A stretch of 24,943 nt of DNA from JBMOLL01 sp049325415 (GTDB lineage: Bacteria; Bacteroidota; Bacteroidia; Bacteroidales; GCA-2748055), in assembly GCA_049325415.1 (NCBI GenBank), contig JBMOLL010000004.1, forward strand, positions 1 through 24,943, written 5' to 3'. Position 1 is the stretch's first letter. The number at the start of each line of letters is the position of its first letter. The notes under the pieces were generated by a model. It did no database searches and was not told the origin of the DNA. It saw nothing but the letters and a program-made list of their open reading frames with translations. The position numbers were made by a program, and so were the translations under genes. This document shows positions 15,349-24,315 of the stretch, piece after piece.

Positions 15349-17678
15349 TGCTTATGAGAACTTACCGGGTCGCACTGCTCATCATGCTGGCTGCATTCTC
15401 AGCCTGTCGCAACAGCGGGGAAAACATGGAGAATACCGCAGCAAACATCCCCTCCCTGGCCGAGGTGTCGGGGGTCTGGGTGGCCGCCGATACCGTCGAT
15501 ATGGAACCTTCCGTTCGCAATTTTCGCGGTCAGGCCCTGCTGAACAGGGATATGACCTCGGTAAGCTGGTTTGTCTCTGCCCCCTTCTCTGGCGGTTATC
15601 ATACCGGGATTCTGCGGATCGACGGTAAGGCACCGAAGGCGGATATGTTCCGCTGGATGCCCGACCAGGCGATCCGGAAAGGGGAGATCAATGCCTACAA
15701 GGTCTTTTCGACGGTAAAAATGATCCCCGATCAGAACGGAATGATGTGGGAGGTGGATATCATCAACGATACCACCGTTGAACGGGAGGTGGAAATCTCC
15801 CTGGATATGATCGGCTTTATCAGTCGTTACGACGGCAACTGGCAGTGGTGGTATCCTTACCCGAAGTTGGACGGGAAAACCACCGTCAGGGATGAAGAGG
15901 TGGAAAATGTGCGGCGGTATATCGGAACAGGGATCACCCGTGTTCCCGGACAGGCGCTTGAACTGATCAACGGTAAACCGACGCCTGTCGACAGGGTGCT
16001 GACCTGGCCTTCCGATGAAGACATACTGGCCTCCGCTAAGTATTCGGCCCGTTTAAGTGGAAAATATCTCTTTGTTGCCGATACGGAAACCGATGCCCTC
16101 ACCGCCTTTGGCCTGAGCCCCGATCCGGATGCCCTCACCATTGACCGGAGCGGGGGAACCGCAGTATGGAAGCGAAAACTGGCGCCGGGGGAAAGTATTA
16201 CGCTTACCAGCGTAATGACATACGGTACCAAAGAAATGGAGATGACCGCCGCCCTTGATACCTGGACCGCTTCTTTCGACAGTATCTTCCAGGATGTTAC
16301 TTCAACCTGGAATGAACGGTGGCAGGAGATCTTCAAACCCGGTAACGCCATTCTATCCGGAGCTTTCCCTGTGCTGGAAACAGAGGATGAAAATGCCCGG
16401 CGGGTGTATTACAATGGTCCGCTGACCATGCTCTACATGATCAACAATAACCTCCCCGTCCACGACAAGGTCTTCCTCACCGGAGGTCCCCGCTGGGGAG
16501 CGAGCATTACCTTTTTCTGGGATATCACCGAGTGGTCGACGCTCTGGGCCGTGGTCGACCCGGAAATGATGAAGGAACACGTCAGCTCCTGGATCGGGAT
16601 CGATCCGTCGAAATACTACGGCCAGGATAATTTCGGGGGAGAAGGAGTCGGGAACGGCTACTCGGCCAATTACTGGGCGCTTTTCCAGATGATCCGTTCC
16701 TATGTGACCGTTTCCCGCGATTTTGCTTTTCTCGGTGAGGTGATCGGAGGTAAAACCGTACTGCAGCACCTCGACGATTATGCCATGAACTGGAAAAACC
16801 TGTCGCTGTATGGGAAAGACGGTCTTAACGATGACCTTTACCGGCTGGCCGATTTCGGCGACGACGAATGGAACCTGCTCGAATGTGTTCCCACCTATAA
16901 GCATATCGTGCCTTCCTTTAACATTGGTTATGCCTGGATGATGAAGGAACTCGCCGCATTTTACCGGCACCAGGGCAATGCTGTAAGAGCTGCAGAGCTG
17001 GAAATGGAAAGCGGGGAAATGACGCAGCGTATCCTGAAACTCTATGCAGGCTCGGGCGTATGGAACAGCCTCTATCCCGACGGAAAGACCATCGAGGTCA
17101 GGCACTGCCTCGACTTTATGTTTGCCGGCCGTTATATCCCGGGAGATCTGCCGGAGGAAATGAAGAAGGAGATGATCACTTTTGCCGAGGATGAGCTGCT
17201 CACCAATCACTGGATGAGAGCACAGTCGCTGAAAGACATTGCGGCCGAATACTCCGACCGTCCCGATCATGGTCCGCTGGGTGCCTTCGATGGCTGGCCG
17301 GCAGGTACGATGGATGCTTTCACCCGGATGGGCTATCCGGATAAAGCCTGGGACTTCTACCGTGCACTTGAGCCGGTAACCCACGAAGGGGCCTGGGCAC
17401 AATCGCACGAACTGTGGGGTGAACATAAGTACGACAAAGAAGCCAGGGTGCGCATAGCCCAGCGTGGCTGGGGAGCCCGTGAGGCTTCCGGGGGGATTTC
17501 CATTTCCCAGGTGATGCTGAAGGATTTCTTTGGCTTCTATCCCGGGGTGGGCGACGATCCGATTACCATCAAAGGACCCGCTTCCTTTAACGGAAAACTG
17601 CGCCACGTGAAATACAGGGGCGAATACTACACGCTTTCCGCCCGCAACGGCAGGGTGAAGATGATCCGGGAGCGATAA
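15348..17678 (+). CDS. Six-hairpin glycosidase-like lipoprotein
   Basis: The 776-residue protein has a lipoprotein signal (MLMRTYR...FSA-C20), an N-terminal beta-sandwich-like region (about 40-310) and a C-terminal (alpha/alpha)6-barrel-like region (about 345-735). The segment TFFWDITEWSTLWAVVDPEMM (388-408) recalls the FWD...DPE pattern of clan GH-G enzymes (GH37/GH63), and GAFDGWPAGTMDAFTRMGYP and HEGAWAQSHELWGE (679-692) supply more conserved-looking acids. Candidate catalytic residues are D392 and one of E680 or E688, but I cannot fix them or assign a numbered family. It probably acts on oligosaccharides in the periplasm or at the outer membrane, working with the adjacent GH92 enzyme 12 bases downstream. 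It overlaps the ROK stop by a base. Confidence 0.62.
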   Translation: MLMRTYRVALLIMLAAFSACRNSGENMENTAANIPSLAEVSGVWVAADTVDMEPSVRNFRGQALLNRDMTSVSWFVSAPFSGGYHTGILRIDGKAPKADMFRWMPDQAIRKGEINAYKVFSTVKMIPDQNGMMWEVDIINDTTVEREVEISLDMIGFISRYDGNWQWWYPYPKLDGKTTVRDEEVENVRRYIGTGITRVPGQALELINGKPTPVDRVLTWPSDEDILASAKYSARLSGKYLFVADTETDALTAFGLSPDPDALTIDRSGGTAVWKRKLAPGESITLTSVMTYGTKEMEMTAALDTWTASFDSIFQDVTSTWNERWQEIFKPGNAILSGAFPVLETEDENARRVYYNGPLTMLYMINNNLPVHDKVFLTGGPRWGASITFFWDITEWSTLWAVVDPEMMKEHVSSWIGIDPSKYYGQDNFGGEGVGNGYSANYWALFQMIRSYVTVSRDFAFLGEVIGGKTVLQHLDDYAMNWKNLSLYGKDGLNDDLYRLADFGDDEWNLLECVPTYKHIVPSFNIGYAWMMKELAAFYRHQGNAVRAAELEMESGEMTQRILKLYAGSGVWNSLYPDGKTIEVRHCLDFMFAGRYIPGDLPEEMKKEMITFAEDELLTNHWMRAQSLKDIAAEYSDRPDHGPLGAFDGWPAGTMDAFTRMGYPDKAWDFYRALEPVTHEGAWAQSHELWGEHKYDKEARVRIAQRGWGAREASGGISISQVMLKDFFGFYPGVGDDPITIKGPASFNGKLRHVKYRGEYYTLSARNGRVKMIRER

Positions 17679-17690
17679 AAAAATACTGAA

Positions 17691-20681
17691 ATGATGAAAA
17701 AGATCTTATTCGGACTGATCCTTTTTTCAGCCCTTGCCGGCGCTGAAGCCCAGAAACGCTGCATCGACTATGTCGATCCGCTGATCGGGAGCCACGACTC
17801 ACGCTGGATCCTCTTTCCGGGTCCGGCCCTGCCTTTCAGCATGGTCAAGCTGAGTCCTGATAACCAGGAGCTGGGCTGGAAAGCAGGTTATGAGTATGAT
17901 ATCGATAACCTGGCCGGCTTCAGTCATATCCATTCCTGGACCATGGCCGGACTGCTGACCATGCCGGTCAACGGTCCGCTGATGACGGAACCGGGAACCG
18001 AAAAACATCCGGAGAAAGGCTACCGTTCGCATTTCAGGCACGAAACGGAAAAGGCATCCCCTGGCTATTACAGCGTTATGCTCGATGATTACGGCATAAA
18101 GGCCGAACTGACCTCGACCATGCGCACCGGCTTTCAGCGCTATACCTTCCCGGCCAGCGACAGTTCCAGGATCCTTGTCGACCTGCTCACTCCATCCGAA
18201 TACGGGTACGAAATATTTTACACCGATATCCGGGTGGTGAATGACCATGAAATTGAAGGGGTTTCCTACCAGCAGAGCCTGCGGAAAGCCAATTACAACG
18301 AGTATGTGCTCCATTTTGTGATGCGTTTCAGCAAACCCTTTGATTCCTTTAACGGCTGGGTGCAGGAGGATGTGTACAGGAATGTGCAGGAGGTATCGGG
18401 TGGCTTCGGTCATAAGGACGTGGGTGCATTCCTGCAGTTCCGGACCACGGAAGGCGAACAGGTCATGGTGCAGACAGGCATATCCCTCGTTTCAACTGAA
18501 CAGGCGCGCTTAAACCTCGAAACAGAACTGAACGGCTATAACTGGGATTTCGATGCAGTGCGGCGCTCGGCTGAAAACACCTGGGAGGGACTCCTGTCGA
18601 AGATCACGGTGGAAGGCGGAAGCGAAAGTAACAAAACCAAGTTCTATACCAACCTGTACCGGGCCTATGTCGGGCGCACCACCTGGAACGACGTGAACGG
18701 CAGGTACATCGATATGTACGAGAAGGAACAGACCCTTCCTGAAGGCACGGGCTCCATCTTCGGCAGCGACGGTTTCTGGATCACCATCTGGAATATCAAC
18801 CAGCTCTGGCCGCTGATCACTCCCTCCGTTACCAGCGACTGGGTAAAATCCTTTCTGGAGATATCCGACCGCGGCGGCTGGCTGCCTAAAGGTCCAACGG
18901 GGATCGAATACTCGGGGATCATGGTGGCCTCCCACCAGATGGCCTTTATTACCGGGGCCTGGATGAAGGGGATCAGGGATTTTGATGCAGGAAGGGCTTA
19001 CGATGCCTGCCGGAAGCTGCAGACGGTCAGGGGCGGTCCGCATGAAGCCGGTGGCTATGTCGGGAACCGCAACCTGGAGGAGTACATGAAATACGGTTTT
19101 GTGCCCGATGAATACGGCCCGGTTTCCAACACCCTTGAATATGCCTACGACGACTGGACCGTGGGACAGTTTGCCAGGGCTCTCGGAAAGACCAATGATT
19201 ACCTGTATTTCACGAAACGTGCCTACAATTATAAAAACGTCTTCGATCCCTCGGTGGGGTATATGCGCCGCAAACATACCGACGGAACCTGGGTGGAGGG
19301 TTTCAGTCCCTTCGGCCAGGTAGCCTGGCTCGGAGCGGGCTACGTGGAGGGCAATGCCTGGCAATACAGTTATTTTGTTCCCCACGACCTGTCGGGACTG
19401 ATCTCACTTATGGGAAAGGATGAGTTTAACGAACGACTGCAGAAAGGCTTTGAGACCTCGAAGCCCTATCGCTTCAATTCCGAAACCCTCGGATCGAACA
19501 GCCTCGAAGGCATGGGCATCCTGCCGGTCAACCATGGCAACCAGCCGAACATGGAAGCCGCCTGGCTGTTCAACTATTCCGGCAAGCCCTGGCTCACCCA
19601 GTACTGGGCCCGGGAGATCATGGACCTTTATTACGGTGATGCACCGCATGGGGGCTGGCTGGGCGATGAGGACCAGGGACAGATGGGAGCGTGGTTTGTG
19701 ATGAGTGCCATGGGACTATTCGAAATGGACGGCGGGACTGCGCTACGGCCGGTCTACGAGATCGGGAGCCCCCTGTTTGAAAAGATCACCATCCACCTGG
19801 ATAAAAACTATTACCCCGGTGGGGAGTTTGTGATCGAAGCAAAAAATGTATCCGGCGATAACCGCTACATCCAGTCGGCGAAGCTGAATGGCGAAGCACT
19901 CAACAGACCCTGGTTCTATCACGACGAACTGGTGAAAGGCGGGACCCTGGTGCTGAAAATGGGACCGAAGCCCAATGAGAAATGGGGCAGCAGGCCCGAA
20001 GATGCTCCTCCTTCACTGAGCTCGGTGCTCAAACCGGCCGAACTCGATTCCATAATGAAATTCGACAAGACCGCCAGTGAACTGGATGAATGGAACAGGG
20101 CCATCAAAGCCTATTATTACCACAAGAAAGAACATTTCGAACTGCTGCCCGATACGGAACATGAGATCATTTTCCTCGGCAACAGCATTACGGATAATGC
20201 CGAATGGGCGGAACTGTTCAGGAATCCCAATATCAAGAACAGGGGTATCGGGGGAGATGACACCGATGGCGTGCTCGAACGGCTGCCGGAAGTGCTGAGT
20301 TCAAAGCCCGATAAGATCTTCATCGGAATCGGGACCAACGATCTGGCCTATCTCAAATCCAAAGAACATGTCATGGAGAACTACAGGCTGATCCTCGACC
20401 GGATCGCTTCGGAATCGCCCGATACAAAGGTTTATATCCAGAGTATCCTGCCAACCGAGGATGCCATCCATATTTTCCGGAAAAACAGCGACATCATGGA
20501 GCTGAACCGGCAACTGGAGGCCCTGGCAGGCAGCCGGGGACTGGTTTACATCGACCTGTTTACGCCTTTCTCCACACCGGAGCACAAACTGAACCTGAAA
20601 TACAGTATCGACGGACTCCATCTGAACGGAAAAGGCTATGAACTGTGGAAGGATATTATTGTGAAGTATGTTAATGAATAG
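17691..20681 (+). CDS. GH92 alpha-mannosidase fused to SGNH/GDSL esterase
   Basis: The 996-residue protein has a signal peptide (1-20) and two enzyme modules. GH92 (about 24-760) is a calcium-dependent exo-alpha-mannosidase family. It begins YVDPLIGS...FPGPALPFSMVKLSPD and contains GYVEGNAWQYSYFVPHD with likely acid E553, and GDEDQGQMGAW with likely base pair D659/D661. After a proline/acid linker (about 765-800) comes an SGNH hydrolase (about 805-996) with all blocks: GNSIT (S832), RGIGGDD, GTND (N883) and DGLHLNGKGY (D974, H977). Such domains usually remove acetyl or other acyl groups. The fusion suggests processing of O-acylated alpha-mannosides in the periplasm. The usual N-E-P of GH92 reads N-Q-P at 617-619. 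It ends nine bases before the propeller lipoprotein gene. Confidence 0.93.
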   Translation: MMKKILFGLILFSALAGAEAQKRCIDYVDPLIGSHDSRWILFPGPALPFSMVKLSPDNQELGWKAGYEYDIDNLAGFSHIHSWTMAGLLTMPVNGPLMTEPGTEKHPEKGYRSHFRHETEKASPGYYSVMLDDYGIKAELTSTMRTGFQRYTFPASDSSRILVDLLTPSEYGYEIFYTDIRVVNDHEIEGVSYQQSLRKANYNEYVLHFVMRFSKPFDSFNGWVQEDVYRNVQEVSGGFGHKDVGAFLQFRTTEGEQVMVQTGISLVSTEQARLNLETELNGYNWDFDAVRRSAENTWEGLLSKITVEGGSESNKTKFYTNLYRAYVGRTTWNDVNGRYIDMYEKEQTLPEGTGSIFGSDGFWITIWNINQLWPLITPSVTSDWVKSFLEISDRGGWLPKGPTGIEYSGIMVASHQMAFITGAWMKGIRDFDAGRAYDACRKLQTVRGGPHEAGGYVGNRNLEEYMKYGFVPDEYGPVSNTLEYAYDDWTVGQFARALGKTNDYLYFTKRAYNYKNVFDPSVGYMRRKHTDGTWVEGFSPFGQVAWLGAGYVEGNAWQYSYFVPHDLSGLISLMGKDEFNERLQKGFETSKPYRFNSETLGSNSLEGMGILPVNHGNQPNMEAAWLFNYSGKPWLTQYWAREIMDLYYGDAPHGGWLGDEDQGQMGAWFVMSAMGLFEMDGGTALRPVYEIGSPLFEKITIHLDKNYYPGGEFVIEAKNVSGDNRYIQSAKLNGEALNRPWFYHDELVKGGTLVLKMGPKPNEKWGSRPEDAPPSLSSVLKPAELDSIMKFDKTASELDEWNRAIKAYYYHKKEHFELLPDTEHEIIFLGNSITDNAEWAELFRNPNIKNRGIGGDDTDGVLERLPEVLSSKPDKIFIGIGTNDLAYLKSKEHVMENYRLILDRIASESPDTKVYIQSILPTEDAIHIFRKNSDIMELNRQLEALAGSRGLVYIDLFTPFSTPEHKLNLKYSIDGLHLNGKGYELWKDIIVKYVNE

Positions 20682-20690
20682 ACTAAGAAA

Positions 20691-21809
20691 ATGAGGAAGA
20701 CAAGAATAATTGCAGGATTCACTGTTCTGGCTTTTCTTACCGCCTGTACGGGCCGTTCCGGCAGCAGTGTTGAAAGGCAGCCGTCCGATACGGTATACAT
20801 CGACACCTTTTACACCGCCATGTTCCGCATGAGCGGGGAGGGTTACACCGGCGGCGACGGTACCTACTCTGTGGCACTGCCCGACGGGCGCACTGCCTGG
20901 ATCTTTGGCGATACCTTTATCGGCGGAGTGAACAACGACCATTCCCGGTCGAAACAGGTTCCGCGTTTTATCCGCAACTCCCTGGTGATCGAGGGAGAAG
21001 GCGCCCCGAAAACCCTTTTTACGGGTTCGGGAGCAGAGAAAGCCTCCTTTGTGATCCCGCCCCTGTCGGCCACCGGAGGCAAAAAGGTTTCGGAGGATTC
21101 GGTCTGGTACTGGCCGGGTGACGGACTCATTGAGAATGGACAGTTTAAGCTTTTCCTCTCCGAATTTGTGCAGCTCGATACGGGGATGTGGGATTTCAGC
21201 TGGACCGGCAGCTGGGTGGCGGCTTTCAACCTTCCGTCCTTTTCACTGGCGTCCATTGATCCGCTTCCCCGGGTGAAGGAAGCCGGCATTCATTTCGGAC
21301 ATGCCGTGTGTGAGACCGATGAGTTTACCTATGTTTACGGAGCCGGAGGGGGAAAACCCAATGCGGCCCGCTATACCCCGGGAGAGGTGCTCGGGAGCTG
21401 GGAATATTTTACCGGGGAAGGCTGGACCGCCGATCCCTCACTTGCCCGACCCATGGCCGAGATACAGGGTTCCGAACAATTCTCGGTCTTCCGGGAAGGG
21501 GAGAGTTACATCCTTATCACCCAGATGGGTGGCTTCAGCGACGAGATCTGCTCCTTTACCTCTGCCACGCCCTTTGGCCCCTGGGGAAACCGGAAGCTGT
21601 TGTACAAAACGCCACTCCCCCGGGAAAGCAATATGAATATTTTCACCTACAATGCGGTCGCCCATCCGGAAAAAACCCGGAACGGTGAGTTGCTGATCTC
21701 TTATAACATGAACAGTATGGCACTGGAGGATCATTACCGGGACGAAAGCATTTACCGTCCCCGCTTTATCAGGGTTCCCCTGAAGATGATCCTGGAGAGT
21801 GCAGAGTAG
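20691..21809 (+). CDS. Beta-propeller lipoprotein, putative glycosidase (paralogue of 5276-6640)
   Basis: The 372-residue product has a lipoprotein signal (AFLTA-C19) and the same propeller motifs as the protein at 5276: GGDGTYSVALPDGRTAWIFG, GDTFIG (73-78), RFIRNSLVI, DSVWYWPGDGLIENG, GSWEYFTGEGW, YILITQ, FTYNAVAHPE, LLISYNMN and IYRPRFIRVP. It lacks the T9SS domain and stops just after the propeller, so it is probably membrane-tethered, either periplasmic or surface. DUF5005/DUF4185-type proteins include demonstrated glycoside hydrolases, but no activity can be assigned here. It follows the GH92-SGNH gene closely and is the last enzyme gene of the array; the GntR gene comes after an 83-base gap. 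Confidence 0.76.
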   Translation: MRKTRIIAGFTVLAFLTACTGRSGSSVERQPSDTVYIDTFYTAMFRMSGEGYTGGDGTYSVALPDGRTAWIFGDTFIGGVNNDHSRSKQVPRFIRNSLVIEGEGAPKTLFTGSGAEKASFVIPPLSATGGKKVSEDSVWYWPGDGLIENGQFKLFLSEFVQLDTGMWDFSWTGSWVAAFNLPSFSLASIDPLPRVKEAGIHFGHAVCETDEFTYVYGAGGGKPNAARYTPGEVLGSWEYFTGEGWTADPSLARPMAEIQGSEQFSVFREGESYILITQMGGFSDEICSFTSATPFGPWGNRKLLYKTPLPRESNMNIFTYNAVAHPEKTRNGELLISYNMNSMALEDHYRDESIYRPRFIRVPLKMILESAE

Positions 21810-21892
21810 CGGAGGATCATTTTGCGAAAGAAAAATGTGTTAATTTTAAACTCGGAAAAGCAAAAAGGAACACCCGTTGAATCCCGGAGAAA

Positions 21893-22627
21893 ATGAAGTA
21901 CAGCATTGATCATAAGAGTCCGGTACCGCTGCACGCGCAGGTGGAGGAACTGATCCGAAGGATGTCGGAGGATGAGCGCTACAGCAATGGAAAACTGCTG
22001 CCCAACGAGATTGAACTGGCCAAGCAGCTGGGGATATCGCGGAATACGGTGCGCCAGGCCACCAACAAGCTGGTTTACGAGGGTGTCCTGATCCGCAAGA
22101 AAGGCGTGGGTACCCGTTTTGCCGGGAAAAACGTCGATACGCGGCTGAAGAACTGGCTCTCCTTCTCGCAGGAGATGCGGGCGAAAGGGCTGCAGATCAG
22201 GAATTACGAGATCACCGTCAGCTGGTGTTATCCCGAGAAAAACGTGGCCGCCTTCCTGGAGATCCCGGAGGATATAAAGATCCTGAAAATGGAACGCCTC
22301 AGGGGAACGGAGAACGGACCCTTCGTGTACTTTTTTTCCTATTTCCACCCCCGCATCGGACTCACCGGTAAGGAGGATTTCTCCCGTCCGCTTTACGAGA
22401 TCCTGGAAAATGATTATTCCACCATTGTGAAGGTCTCCAAGGAGGAGATCAGTGCAAAGGCCGCCAACCGGGAGCTGGCGAAGAAGCTGGGCCTCAAGGA
22501 GGGAGAACCCATCCTGAAACGCAAACGCCTTGTCTATGATCCCGGCAACCGTCCTGTGGAGTACAATGTGGGCTATTACCGCGGCGACAGTTTTACCTAC
22601 ACCATTGAGAGCGAGAGGGAAATATAG
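21893..22627 (+). CDS. GntR-family (HutC/UTRA) transcriptional regulator
   Basis: This 244-residue cytoplasmic regulator has an N-terminal winged helix (about 8-75: PLHAQVEELIRRM, LLPNEIELAKQLGISRNTVRQATNKLVYEGVLIRKKGVGT) and a UTRA ligand-binding domain (about 95-238: FSQEMRAKG, ILKMERLRG, EEISAKAANRELAKKLGLKEGEPILKRKRLVYD, PVEYNVGYYRGD). UTRA domains typically bind small sugars or sugar phosphates and release DNA. It sits 83 bases after the last enzyme gene on the same strand and probably controls the PUL, with a mannose-derived effector as the natural guess. ATG 21893 is preceded by ggagaaa, a fair ribosome-binding site. No promoter in the 83-base gap fits the TTG-N21-TAnnTTTG spacing. Confidence 0.93.
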   Translation: MKYSIDHKSPVPLHAQVEELIRRMSEDERYSNGKLLPNEIELAKQLGISRNTVRQATNKLVYEGVLIRKKGVGTRFAGKNVDTRLKNWLSFSQEMRAKGLQIRNYEITVSWCYPEKNVAAFLEIPEDIKILKMERLRGTENGPFVYFFSYFHPRIGLTGKEDFSRPLYEILENDYSTIVKVSKEEISAKAANRELAKKLGLKEGEPILKRKRLVYDPGNRPVEYNVGYYRGDSFTYTIESEREI

Positions 22628-22824
22628 ATCGGCGAAGCCTGTGTCGCAGCAAAAATTGGCGCTCGGATAGCGACTTCAGCTTCCACTATACCCGTATTAT
22701 CTTCTCTTCAGATAAGCACATCAGCTTAAGCAGTTACAAGGAATTTTGGTGCTTTTTATGAATACTCGCTGAAATACAGGAAATTATCCGACTATTGATA
22801 GTACCTTTAAAAAAAAATACAGGT
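22628..22824. other. Non-coding gap and composition break
   Basis: No convincing gene lies in these 197 bases. A weak hairpin TTATCT/AGATAA (22697-22702/22710-22715) has no T-run. A TACCTTTA (22802-22809) resembles a -7 box but lacks a TTG at 21 bases. A run of nine A (22809-22817) ends seven bases before the downstream ATG. Sequence to the right is visibly more AT-rich than the PUL, so this gap is a likely module boundary. Confidence 0.5.
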
Positions 22825-24297
22825 ATGCAGGTCCCGGTAAGCAGAAAAAGTATAAGATTCGATCCTGATCCGAGCAGGGTTATTGCCCGTTTTCTGTTTA
22901 CAGACGACCAGAGGGCCACAAAAACCATCCGCTCTGTTCTTGAGATGCCGGATGATATGGTTTTATTGACATTAAAACAAACCCTGAGGGATTATTCTTT
23001 CCGCCACAGGAATATTTCCAGAATATTTGAAAGACATTTTAACAGGATACTTTTTCTCCTCCCGGGAATGAATGTAGTTCCTGATCAGATTGATTATACA
23101 AGAAGGATTCTCATCGGTTCTTTCTTTACAATGGAGTATTCCATAGAATCGGCGGCATTTTTTAATCCATCCATAATAGAGCATCCCGATCAGACCGAGA
23201 TTGAACAGGATTCGAGACGGGTTATTATCAGTTTCCGTGCCACCGGCGAGGGTCATATCTCATCCATAGTATTCAGGACAGGTATTCTTGATCAATCCAA
23301 TAATCTTAGTCTTGAGACAATTGGTGATTTGCTCGAGGAAGCAGAACACATCAGGAGACATAGTTATAATAAGAAATCATTTGCCGAAAAGTTGGAGGTA
23401 ATGCAGGAAGTTCAACGGATTATCCCTCCGGCATATATTTTAGACAGATTGAATGAAGAGTTTTCGTACGATGAACTCCGCTCCTGTATCGATGAAGCGA
23501 GAAAGACTATTCATTTAGCCTTGGACAAGGAGTCGCTTTTTGACCAGGTCATTTGGCTGGCATCCTCTCATTATGAACTGGAATTCTCTTTAGATACAAA
23601 TATTTCTGAACGTGTTATTTTTCCAGTTTCATCGAATGAGAAGAATGGTATCGAAGATGCCCGTTTTGTAAAGTTCAGGGGCGATGACAACCGGATAATA
23701 TATTATGCAACGTATACAGCTTACGATGGATCCACAATTCTGCCAAAATTACTCGAAACTGAAGATTTTTATCATTTCAAGGTCAGGCCTCTGCACGGGG
23801 AGATAGCCCAGAACAAGGGAATGGCCTTATTCCCGAGGAAGGTAAAGGGAAAATATGCCATGTTGTGCCGCCTGGATGGCGTCAATAATTACATTGCTTT
23901 CTCAGATAACATTACAGTATGGCGTGAGGCCAGGTTATTGCAGACGCCCAAATACCCGTGGGAGCTCATACAGATTGGTAATTGCGGTTCACCTATTGAG
24001 ACAAATGATGGCTGGCTGGTTATCACTCATGGGGTCGGTCCAATGCGGGAATATGTGTTGGGAGCAGCATTGTTTGATCTTGATAATCCTGAAATAGAAA
24101 TAGGAAGATCCAGAACGCCTCTCCTGATTCCCAATTCCGAAGAAAGGGAGGGATATGTTCCGAATGTCGTTTATTCCTGCGGGTCAATGGTGCATAATAA
24201 TGATTTGATTCTTCCCTATGCTATGTCGGATTATTCTTCTACATATGCTTCCGTTAATCTGAAGGAGCTTCTGAATGAGTTAAAAAACTCAAAATAG
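22825..24297 (+). CDS. GH130-family mannoside phosphorylase/mannosidase-like protein
   Basis: The protein is 490 residues from ATG 22825 (an in-frame TTG at 22795 is less likely). GH130 enzymes phosphorolyse or hydrolyse beta-mannosides using a five-bladed propeller. The family segments seen are FNPSIIEHPDQT, G-I-E-D278-A-R with the Asp as likely general acid (canonical EDPR), YYATYTAYDG, KGMALFPRKVKGKYAMLCRLDG, NCGSPIETNDGWLVITHGVG and YVPNVVYSCGSMVHNNDLILPYAMSD. It has an N-terminal helical extension of about 100 residues and an inserted helical region (about 160-230), making it longer than the ~300-350-residue members. There is no signal peptide, so it is cytoplasmic. It is convergent with the GT4 gene 18 bases away; these may form a module for making or degrading beta-mannosyl oligosaccharides (inference). 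More AT-rich than the PUL. Confidence 0.83.
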   Translation: MQVPVSRKSIRFDPDPSRVIARFLFTDDQRATKTIRSVLEMPDDMVLLTLKQTLRDYSFRHRNISRIFERHFNRILFLLPGMNVVPDQIDYTRRILIGSFFTMEYSIESAAFFNPSIIEHPDQTEIEQDSRRVIISFRATGEGHISSIVFRTGILDQSNNLSLETIGDLLEEAEHIRRHSYNKKSFAEKLEVMQEVQRIIPPAYILDRLNEEFSYDELRSCIDEARKTIHLALDKESLFDQVIWLASSHYELEFSLDTNISERVIFPVSSNEKNGIEDARFVKFRGDDNRIIYYATYTAYDGSTILPKLLETEDFYHFKVRPLHGEIAQNKGMALFPRKVKGKYAMLCRLDGVNNYIAFSDNITVWREARLLQTPKYPWELIQIGNCGSPIETNDGWLVITHGVGPMREYVLGAALFDLDNPEIEIGRSRTPLLIPNSEEREGYVPNVVYSCGSMVHNNDLILPYAMSDYSSTYASVNLKELLNELKNSK

Positions 24298-24315
24298 TAA
24301 TCGGATAAATTCTGA

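Noticed and set aside
16353..17606. 417-codon open frame on the minus strand opposite the six-hairpin gene
   Set aside because: It is antisense to a well-supported gene, has no recognisable domain, signal or operon context, and long antisense frames recur across the GC-rich genes here (also 5306-6382, 7182-7790, 18510-19385).
15348..17678. Assignment of the six-hairpin protein to GH63 or GH37
   Set aside because: Only a short FWD...DPE resemblance is visible; the hallmark motifs of those families are not all present, so no family number is claimed.
21821..21848. Promoter for the GntR gene (TTTG at 21821 and TAATTTTA at 21841)
   Set aside because: Spacing is 16 bases instead of the 21 shared by the other candidates, and the -7 box lacks its final G.
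22809..22817. Run of nine A upstream of the GH130 start as a phase-variation tract
   Set aside because: It lies outside the preferred reading frame start (ATG 22825), and a 9-base A-run in an AT-rich leader is not notable without evidence of length variation.
24275..24290. GAGTT/AACTC hairpin at the end of the GH130 gene as a convergent terminator
   Set aside because: The stem is only five AT-containing pairs within coding sequence and is probably chance.
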